Shown: one piece after another, positions 1 through 5,966 of the stretch | Layout: each line of letters opens with the position of its first letter | How positions within the stretch are numbered: position 1 is the stretch's first letter | Assembly (NCBI GenBank): GCA_003224665.1 | Contig: QHZM01000054.1 | Span: forward strand, 1 to 5,966 | Reading direction: 5' to 3' | DNA: 5,966 bases | DNA from: Acidobacteriota bacterium | Lineage (GTDB): Bacteria; Acidobacteriota; Terriglobia; UBA7540 | Made by a program: the position numbers and the translations under genes | The notes under the pieces: generated by a model | The model's database searches: none | Seen by the model: only the letters and a program-made list of their open reading frames with translations | What the model was told of the DNA's origin: nothing

Positions 1-1
1 G

Positions 2-484
2 AGCGCCGGCAGTCGAGACGAAGCTCACGAGCTGATGCGCGGGATGCCGCAGGACCGCGCCGTCCGTGACCTCAGGGCCGGGTTTGAATATCTGGCCTCA
101 AGACCTGATGTGGAGAAGGACAAAATCGGTTCCATCGGCTGGTGTATGGGTGGCGGACTCTCGCTCCAGCTCGCCGTCCACGAGCCAAGGCTTGCCGCTT
201 GCGTCGTCCACTACGGCGCGATGCCCACCGACCCAGCCGACATTGGCGCTATTAAAGCGCCGGTGCTCGGAATTTTCGGAGCCGAAGACCGCGGCATCAC
301 GCGCGACGCCGTGCGGGCTTTTGAAAAAACCATGAAGGATGCTGGTAAAGTGATCTACGTCAAAATTTACGATGGCGCGGGCCACGCCTTCGAGAACCCG
401 AACAATAAGGACGGCTACCGCCAGGATGCTGCCGTCGATGCCTGGGCGCGCACACTGGGGTTCCTCGGGGAGACCTTGAAGTAA
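2..484 (+). CDS. Dienelactone hydrolase family protein, 3' part (5' end outside window)
   Basis: This is the C-terminal 160 residues of an alpha/beta-hydrolase of the dienelactone hydrolase (DLH) family. The frame is open to the first base of the window. An ATG at 35 lies inside the fold and is not the true start, since a full DLH is about 230-290 residues and the early strands are missing. The triad is visible: nucleophile Cys in GWCMGG (codon 143-145), Asp in GAEDRG (codon 287-289) and His in GAGHAF (codon 383-385). The 48- and 32-residue spacings fit the family, whose classic member is ClcD-type carboxymethylenebutenolidase. A Cys in place of Ser in the nucleophile elbow separates DLH from most esterases. 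Many DLH paralogs do not act in chlorocatechol breakdown, so the substrate (an ester or lactone) is unknown. Any signal peptide would lie upstream. The gene converges on the alkD-like gene. Family call firm, function open. Confidence 0.93.
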   Translation, partial: SAGSRDEAHELMRGMPQDRAVRDLRAGFEYLASRPDVEKDKIGSIGWCMGGGLSLQLAVHEPRLAACVVHYGAMPTDPADIGAIKAPVLGIFGAEDRGITRDAVRAFEKTMKDAGKVIYVKIYDGAGHAFENPNNKDGYRQDAAVDAWARTLGFLGETLK

Positions 485-576
485 CCCTGCCTGGGAGGGT
501 CTTCACCCCTACAGGCCTGTGTACGACGCGGCCCCGCTTCTGGAGCTTCCGAAAAGTCCGAGCCCGCACCTCCCCC

Positions 577-1284
577 TCAACCCGCCCCGGCTTTTTTCCG
601 TCTCAACCTCCGCCCAACCGCCGCGCTGCGTAGTTCCCGCAAAGCATCGACGGCGATCCACCGTGCGCTTCTCGAATCCAGCTTCTTGATCTCGAGCGCC
701 GTCTCGACCGCGCCGCGATGGAGTTCCAAATTGCGCTTGCCGATCTGGCGTAGGGCCCAGTTCACCGCCTTTTTGACGAAGTTTCTCTCGTCGGTTGATT
801 CGCGCTTTATGAGCGGGAGAAACCTCAGGAATTTATTATTGGCGGTTTTCTTATCACGCGCGGCGAGCGCCGCCATCAGGGAAAAACCCGCGCGCTTGAC
901 GTACTCTTCTCTCCTGCGGGTCCATTCCGCCACCTTCCGGTAAGCGAACGCGGTCTTATCGAACAAATTGCCACAGCAACAATCGCACACGTCCCAGGAG
1001 TCAAATTCGCCGGCCCAGCGCTCCATCTGCGCCTCAGTGACCCTTTCGGGGTCATCAATCAGCGCCGCGAGGGTGCGGGCTTCGTGGAGACCCGACTTCC
1101 AAAGCTCCAAAGCAAGCTGATGGCTGCTTCCAATTTCGCGCGCCAGCTTGCGCAGCGTGGGCATCGGAATGCCCAGGGCATCCCGGGTGGAGATCCCGAA
1201 GCGCGCCATGCTTTGTGCGACTCGCGGGCTGCCCATGGCCCGCAGTTTCTGGAGAATTGCGCGGCGAGTCGTTGTTAAGCTCAC
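577..1284 (-). CDS. AlkD-like DNA alkylation repair protein (HEAT-repeat DNA glycosylase)
   Basis: Predicted 235-residue cytoplasmic, all-helical HEAT-like protein of the DNA alkylation repair family (Bacillus cereus AlkD, 237 residues). AlkD removes bulky or cationic N3- and N7-alkylpurines without flipping the base. Its DNA-contacting residues W109, D113, R148 and W187 match W97 and D101 (in SWDVCD), R131 (in VKRAGF) and W176 (in VNWALR), so the active site looks intact. The tail is Arg/Lys-rich (RRLRRKK), which suits DNA binding. The chosen start is a GTG at 1284. The open frame extends up to a TTG at 1353, which would overlap the upstream gene by 44 nt and add residues that homologs lack. 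GTG gives the usual length and sits 25 nt after the upstream stop. No Shine-Dalgarno is visible before it. An ATG at 1236 would remove the first helix. A cysteine cluster (CDCCC) surrounds catalytic D101. Likely co-transcribed with the amidohydrolase. Confidence 0.9.
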   Translation of the reverse strand: MSLTTTRRAILQKLRAMGSPRVAQSMARFGISTRDALGIPMPTLRKLAREIGSSHQLALELWKSGLHEARTLAALIDDPERVTEAQMERWAGEFDSWDVCDCCCGNLFDKTAFAYRKVAEWTRRREEYVKRAGFSLMAALAARDKKTANNKFLRFLPLIKRESTDERNFVKKAVNWALRQIGKRNLELHRGAVETALEIKKLDSRSARWIAVDALRELRSAAVGRRLRRKKAGAG

Positions 1285-1309
1285 TAAAGAGTTCAAGAGG
1301 ATCGAGGCG

Positions 1310-2578
1310 CTAGCCGGCAGGCAAAAACACTTTCCCACCACGAACGGTCGCAACCGGCACGAGCTTTTGTCGTCCCGTGCGCGATTTGCCGTCGGCGTCC
1401 GTAAAAGTAAAATCGCTTTCTTTCAAGTCAAAAACGCTGACGTCCGCCTCAGCGCCGGGTTCGAGCGTCCCGATTTCCGCCCCAAAATTAAAGGCGCGGG
1501 CCGCGTTGGCGGTCGAACGCTCGATCACCTCGCGGAGGCCGAGGCCCAGCAGCAAGAACTTTGAGAGCGTCGTGGGCAGATCATAGACGGGCCCGTGGAT
1601 GTTGGCGGTATAGAGGTCGCTCGAAATGGTGTCAGGCAGAAAACCCTGCGCCAGGCACTTCTCCATGACTTCAAACGAGAAGCTGCCCGCGCCGTGTCCC
1701 ACGTCAAATAGCACGCCGCGCCCGCGCGCCTCAAGGACCGCCGGCGCGACCTTTCCGGCCCCGTCCAGGAGCCCGTGAGGGTGGCTGTTGAATGAGTGCG
1801 TCACCACGTCGCCCTTTTTCAATCCCGCCAGGAATTCCTCGAGTGGAGTGTAGGACCCTCCGATGTGGACCATCAAGGGCAGCCCGGCCGCGTCGGCTGC
1901 GGCCCGCGCGCGCTTCATCCCCTCAAGGTCGTTCGGTCCGGTGTATTGATTCGAGAATCGAATCTTGAAACCAACAATCAGGTCTCTGTTCGCGCCGGCC
2001 ACCTGGGCTGCAAGCTTCGGGTCGCAGTAGCGCAGGTCTTCGAGCTCGCCCATATTCGGCGTGCTCCCCGCCACCATGCCGATGGAGACCACGTGAAGGA
2101 GCGCTCGGATTCTGGTGGCTGCACGGCTGATGACGAAATTCCGAAAGGCCTGAAAAGTGAACGCGCCGGAGGTGCCGGCGTCAAGGGCCGTCGTCACGCC
2201 TCGCCTCACGAAATACGGGTCCGGCTCGATGCCGTATGGGCCGACGTAAGGGAAAACGTGGGTGTGGAGGTCAATCAGGCCGGGCGTGACAAGCTTGCCT
2301 TCCGCCGGCAGCACATCCGCCGCATCGGACGCCGGAATCTCAGGAGCGATCAGGGCAATCTTTCCCTGGCGAATCGCCACGTCGCGCGGCGCCTCGAGGC
2401 CCTGCGAAGGGTCAATGACCTTCCCGCCCTTGATGAGCAAGTTGTAAGGCTTGCCGGCCTTTGACGACCCTCGCCCGATTGATGCAGCCCCGAAGGGTGC
2501 GGCAGACGCAACAAATGAGCCTCCCGCTCCGGCAAGCAGGCTGCGGCGAGAAATTCTATTCCCTCCAAGAATTGTCAT
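1310..2578 (-). CDS. Tat-exported metal-dependent amidohydrolase, amidohydrolase/deacetylase family
   Basis: A 422-residue amidohydrolase-superfamily enzyme (TIM barrel with a small beta-sandwich). Residues 9-30 form a twin-arginine signal: SRRSLL followed by an Ala/Gly-rich stretch, so it probably acts outside the cytoplasm. The N-terminal beta segment LLIKGGKVIDP (47-57) is typical. Metal and catalytic residues are visible: H105 and H107 in DLHTHVF, K205 in GFKIRF (likely carboxylated bridging Lys), H238 in MVHIG, H261 in THSFN and D321 in SSDLYT. The stretch LFDVGHGAGSFSF plus PDTISSDL is characteristic of the dihydroorotase-like branch containing Atu3266 and EF_0837. Some of these hydrolyse acetylated hydroxy- or amino-acid substrates, so the substrate here is unknown and 'dihydroorotase' would be a poor name. 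The ATG at 2578 has a good GGAGGG site 5 nt upstream. It is first in a likely two-gene unit with the alkD-like gene. Family call is strong; substrate unassigned. Confidence 0.92.
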   Translation of the reverse strand: MTILGGNRISRRSLLAGAGGSFVASAAPFGAASIGRGSSKAGKPYNLLIKGGKVIDPSQGLEAPRDVAIRQGKIALIAPEIPASDAADVLPAEGKLVTPGLIDLHTHVFPYVGPYGIEPDPYFVRRGVTTALDAGTSGAFTFQAFRNFVISRAATRIRALLHVVSIGMVAGSTPNMGELEDLRYCDPKLAAQVAGANRDLIVGFKIRFSNQYTGPNDLEGMKRARAAADAAGLPLMVHIGGSYTPLEEFLAGLKKGDVVTHSFNSHPHGLLDGAGKVAPAVLEARGRGVLFDVGHGAGSFSFEVMEKCLAQGFLPDTISSDLYTANIHGPVYDLPTTLSKFLLLGLGLREVIERSTANAARAFNFGAEIGTLEPGAEADVSVFDLKESDFTFTDADGKSRTGRQKLVPVATVRGGKVFLPAG

Positions 2579-2583
2579 TGGTG

Positions 2584-2589
2584 CCCTCC
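2584..2589 (-). promoter_or_regulatory. Ribosome binding site of the amidohydrolase gene
   Basis: On the minus strand GGAGGG lies 5 nt before the ATG at 2578. It is the strongest Shine-Dalgarno in the window and fixes that start, which is also the one that keeps the whole Tat signal. Confidence 0.8.
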
Positions 2590-2714
2590 GGAATGGACCG
2601 AGCTCGGAAACGAATCGCCTCTTGCGGGTGGCGAGTTCTTAAAGTGGCGAACTTCAGATGGAGGACTTTCGGAGGCAAGACGTGACATCGAATTTTTCGC
2701 GTTGGAGCCGCAAA

Positions 2715-2734
2715 GAGGAGCGCCTCGCGCCCTC
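2715..2734 (-). terminator. Candidate weak intrinsic terminator after sdhB
   Basis: On the minus strand GAGGGCGC, a GAG loop, then GCGCTCCTC form an 8-bp stem with one bulged T, followed by only three T residues. It begins 66 nt after the sdhB stop. The stem is GC-rich, but the T-tract is short, so termination may be partial or Rho-assisted. It is seen by eye only; no folding energy was computed. Confidence 0.3.
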
Positions 2735-2800
2735 CCAGTCACTTCTAGCCCCGTGAAACGAACGAGCCCAGCTCCTGACGATTAGTCCCGCGGCGGCGCG

Positions 2801-3499
2801 TCACACTTTTCGGAAAAGCAGCGCCTTCTTCACTTCACCGATGGCGCGCGTCACGTTGATGCCGCGCGGGCAGGCGTCCACGCAGTTGAAGATCGTGCGG
2901 CAGCGCCACACGCCGTCGCTCGAGTTCAGAATTTCCAGACGCTCTTCCCGCCCTTCGTCGCGACTATCAAAAATGAACCGGTGGGCGTTGACGATGGCCG
3001 CCGGGCCGACGTACTCCGGGTTGGCCCAGAACGACGGGCAGGAGGTGGTGCATGCCGCGCAAAGGATGCAGCGAGTCGTGTCGTCGAACACCTCGCGCTC
3101 CTTGGGTGACTGCATTCGTTCCTTTTCCGGCGTGAGCGAATGGGTGATCAGGTAGGGTTTCACCTGCTTGTATTTTTCGAAGAAGGGTTCGAGGTCCACC
3201 AGCAGGTCTTTGATGACGCGGAGGCCCCGCATCGGCTCGACCGTGACCTTGTTCCCCACGCTCTTAAGCAGGACCTTGCAGGCCAGAGCGTTCCTTCCGT
3301 TGATCAGCATCGCGTCCGAGCCGCAAACGCCGTGCGCGCAGGACCTGCGGTAGGTCAGAGTCCCGTCCACGTACCACTTGACGTAGTTCAGTGCGTCGAG
3401 CAGGCGTTCGGTAGGCTCGGCCTCAACCTCGTACTCCCCCCACCAGGGCTTTTCATCTTTCTCCGGATTAAATCGCCGGATTTTCAGCGTGACCTTCAT
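2801..3499 (-). CDS. sdhB: Succinate dehydrogenase iron-sulfur subunit
   Basis: The 232-residue electron-transfer subunit of complex II, on the cytoplasmic face of the membrane between SdhA and the anchors. The N-terminal plant-type ferredoxin domain (about 1-100) binds 2Fe-2S through C54, C59, D62 and C74. Asp at the third position, in CGSD, also occurs in E. coli SdhB. The C-terminal helical domain has CILCAACTTSCP and CRTIFNCVDACP. By alignment with E. coli, C144, C147, C150 and C210 bind 4Fe-4S, and C154, C200 and C206 bind 3Fe-4S. All ligands are present. The start is the ATG at 3499, with GAGG 7 nt upstream and the usual N-terminus MKVTLKIRRF. An in-frame ATG at 3553 would add 18 atypical residues and has no ribosome site. 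Last gene of sdhCDAB; the gap from sdhA is 99 nt, long for this operon type. Confidence 0.97.
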   Translation of the reverse strand: MKVTLKIRRFNPEKDEKPWWGEYEVEAEPTERLLDALNYVKWYVDGTLTYRRSCAHGVCGSDAMLINGRNALACKVLLKSVGNKVTVEPMRGLRVIKDLLVDLEPFFEKYKQVKPYLITHSLTPEKERMQSPKEREVFDDTTRCILCAACTTSCPSFWANPEYVGPAAIVNAHRFIFDSRDEGREERLEILNSSDGVWRCRTIFNCVDACPRGINVTRAIGEVKKALLFRKV

Positions 3500-3506
3500 A
3501 TAAAAG

Positions 3507-3510
3507 CCTC
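3507..3510 (-). promoter_or_regulatory. Ribosome binding site deciding the sdhB start
   Basis: GAGG on the minus strand lies 7 nt before the ATG at 3499. The alternative ATG at 3553 has no such motif, so this site supports the shorter SdhB. Confidence 0.55.
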
Positions 3511-3598
3511 GACTCGATTGACCTCGCTCGCCGCGCGGACACGCCGGCCCCATAGCCAGAGCGGAATTCGGCGTGCGGTGCGGGAACTCCTGCCTCGC

Positions 3599-5323
<1,725 letters not shown>

Positions 5324-5356
5324 CGGCTCAAATCGAACGTGGATTTCCGCTTCCCA

Positions 5357-5376
5357 GCCGGCCCCGAAAGGGCGGC
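5357..5376 (-). promoter_or_regulatory. Stem-loop in the sdhD-sdhA gap
   Basis: On the minus strand GCCGCCC, loop TTTC, GGG, a GC bulge and CGGC give a 7-bp stem with a 2-nt bulge. It sits 32 nt after the sdhD stop and 33 nt before the sdhA ATG. There is no following T-tract, so it is not a standard terminator. It could stabilise or process the mRNA or tune sdhA translation. Found by eye, energy not computed; chance folding is possible in GC-rich DNA. Confidence 0.3.
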
Positions 5377-5408
5377 GTGGATCCGGTGCTGCTCCCCGGC
5401 GCCTCCGC

Positions 5409-5789
5409 CTAAGGGTTCGCAACAGGACGAAACGTCAGGATCACGAGCGAACCCAGTGCCAGAAAGACAAAGCCAATCACATAAAGCGAGGCGAGGGCCG
5501 CCACACGCCAGCCGGGCGCGCCCACATAGTCCTCCACGAGCGTGCGCACCCCGTTCAGTCCGTGAATCAAGGCCAGCCACAACATCACCAGGTCGTACGT
5601 CCGCCAGAACGGGGTCAAATAGCGGCGGACGACAAATTGATAATCGATGACCTCAACGTTATTGACGACGTGCATGATGGCCAGGTGCGCGAGCGCCATG
5701 ACGAGCAGCACCACGCCGGAGACTCGCATGAAGAGCCACGCATAGAGTTCGAACCCGCTTTCGGGTCTAGGACGCCCCGTACCGTTCAT
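5409..5789 (-). CDS. sdhD: Succinate dehydrogenase membrane anchor subunit (SdhD-type)
   Basis: A 126-residue integral membrane protein anchoring complex II. Three hydrophobic segments are visible, at about residues 18-40, 66-80 and 97-119 (numbered from this ATG). The first carries FMRVSG, whose Arg and Ser recall the quinone-site region of anchor subunits. The second ends in the sequence IHGLNGVRTLVEDY. Its His (76) is followed 11 and 12 residues later by Asp (87) and Tyr (88), exactly the H71/D82/Y83 spacing of E. coli SdhD, where His binds heme b and Tyr lines the quinone site. The ATG at 5789 has AGGGAG 5 nt upstream. A GTG at 5795, two codons earlier, would overlap that site and is less likely. 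It starts 9 nt after the sdhC stop, so translation of the two anchors is probably coupled. Confidence 0.92.
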   Translation of the reverse strand: MNGTGRPRPESGFELYAWLFMRVSGVVLLVMALAHLAIMHVVNNVEVIDYQFVVRRYLTPFWRTYDLVMLWLALIHGLNGVRTLVEDYVGAPGWRVAALASLYVIGFVFLALGSLVILTFRPVANP

Positions 5790-5794
5790 CGGCA

Positions 5795-5800
5795 CTCCCT
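5795..5800 (-). promoter_or_regulatory. Ribosome binding site of sdhD, overlapping the sdhC stop
   Basis: AGGGAG on the minus strand lies 5 nt before the ATG at 5789 and shares two bases with the sdhC stop codon TAG (5799-5801). Ribosomes finishing sdhC would sit over the sdhD site. It favours ATG 5789 over GTG 5795. Confidence 0.65.
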
Positions 5801-5966
5801 ATTTGAACAGCCACTCGAGCATGTAAAGGGCGGCAGGGATATAAAGGAGAGCGAATAACATAACCACCGCGTAAAAAAGCTTCCGGTGAATCACCGTGGC
5901 TTCCGGCGAGAAATCGATGATGATGATCCGAATTCCGTTGAGGGCGTGGTAGAGGACCGCGCCGGT
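5799..5966 (-). CDS. sdhC: Succinate dehydrogenase cytochrome b556 subunit, 3' end (5' end outside window)
   Basis: The last 55 codons of an sdhC gene. The frame is open through the right edge of the window and ends at TAG (5799-5801). The visible protein begins TGAVLYHALNGIRIIIIDF. The motif HALNGIR followed by a Ile-rich stretch and DF is the conserved end of the second helix in SdhC, and its His (codon 5946-5948) is the expected heme b ligand. After the loop SPEATVIHR comes a last membrane helix, roughly LFYAVVMLFALLYIPAALYML, and a short tail ending EWLFK. This partner of SdhD supplies the other heme histidine and part of the quinone site. First gene visible in the sdhCDAB operon; its start, promoter and any upstream regulator lie beyond the window. 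No start codon is visible, so it is easily missed. Confidence 0.93.
   Translation of the reverse strand, partial: TGAVLYHALNGIRIIIIDFSPEATVIHRKLFYAVVMLFALLYIPAALYMLEWLFK

Larger units (their letters stand above)
2579..2800. other. Intergenic region between sdhB and the amidohydrolase gene
   Basis: This 222-nt spacer contains no credible reading frame. It must hold the end of the sdh transcript and probably the start of the amidohydrolase transcript, both on the minus strand. A GC-rich hairpin (2715-2734) is a candidate terminator. I could not find a sigma-70 promoter with both boxes at good spacing. A short inverted repeat, AGTTC at 2634-2638 and GAACT at 2649-2653 with 10 nt between, could be a regulator site but is short enough to be chance. 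Without a promoter here, amidohydrolase expression would depend on readthrough from sdh. Confidence 0.5.

Noticed and set aside
484..500. ACCCT/AGGGT hairpin just after the dienelactone hydrolase stop as a terminator
   Set aside because: It has only a 5-bp stem and no T-tract follows. The nearby T6 at 592-597 has no good stem before it and lies inside the alkD-like gene.
511..520. 10-bp palindrome ACAGGCCTGT between the two convergent genes
   Set aside because: It is short enough to occur by chance and has no flanking signal or second copy in the window.
1148..1564. 138-codon plus-strand frame across the alkD-like and amidohydrolase genes
   Set aside because: It spans the junction of two supported minus-strand genes and has no recognisable content.
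1796..2464. 222-codon plus-strand frame opposite the amidohydrolase gene
   Set aside because: It has the same in-register antisense origin; no domain or ribosome site is seen, and it lies wholly inside a confident gene.
3314..3316. Apparent loss of one 2Fe-2S cysteine in SdhB (Asp in CGSD)
   Set aside because: E. coli SdhB also has Asp at this ligand position, so it is normal for the family.
5916..5927. GAT repeated four times as a possible microsatellite
   Set aside because: It is just the Ile run (ATC codons) in the SdhC membrane helix.

Overview
The window is GC-rich bacterial DNA carrying chromosomal housekeeping genes. There is no sign of phage, insertion sequence, CRISPR array, rRNA or tRNA. 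The succinate dehydrogenase has two membrane-anchor subunits with heme-ligand histidines, and one neighbour has a twin-arginine (Tat) signal. Together these suggest a respiring, probably Gram-negative organism. The Tat-exported amidohydrolase beside an AlkD-like gene reminds me of soil Acidobacteriota, but that placement is a guess and nothing here proves it.

Layout, left to right: (1) 2-484, plus strand: the C-terminal 160 residues of a dienelactone hydrolase family enzyme, cut by the window edge, with the full Cys-Asp-His triad visible. (2) 577-1284, minus: an AlkD-type HEAT-repeat DNA glycosylase, convergent with the first gene. (3) 1310-2578, minus: a Tat-signal metal-dependent amidohydrolase of the 'amidohydrolase/deacetylase' branch (relatives of Atu3266 and EF_0837). 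It lies 25 nt upstream of the alkD-like gene, so the two are probably co-transcribed. (4) 2579-2800: a 222-nt spacer with a candidate weak terminator for the operon that follows. (5) 2801-5966, minus: the operon sdhC (3' end only)-sdhD-sdhA-sdhB, read right to left, encoding respiratory complex II.

The four sdh genes form one enzyme. SdhA oxidises succinate to fumarate with covalently bound FAD. SdhB passes electrons through 2Fe-2S, 4Fe-4S and 3Fe-4S clusters. SdhC and SdhD anchor the complex in the cytoplasmic membrane, hold heme b and reduce quinone. Essentially all catalytic and cluster residues known from E. coli SdhCDAB can be matched here. A Gln rather than Glu five residues after the FAD-linked His favours succinate oxidation over fumarate reduction.

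I found no convincing undescribed system. Points that merit a look are minor: stem-loops in the two unusually long intra-operon gaps, an sdhA-sdhB junction that is open in frame except for one TGA, a perfect 18-bp palindrome inside sdhA, an alkD-like start with no ribosome binding site, and a cysteine cluster at the AlkD active site. The very long plus-strand open frame over sdhA/sdhB (3140-5650) is explained by codon usage and is not a gene.
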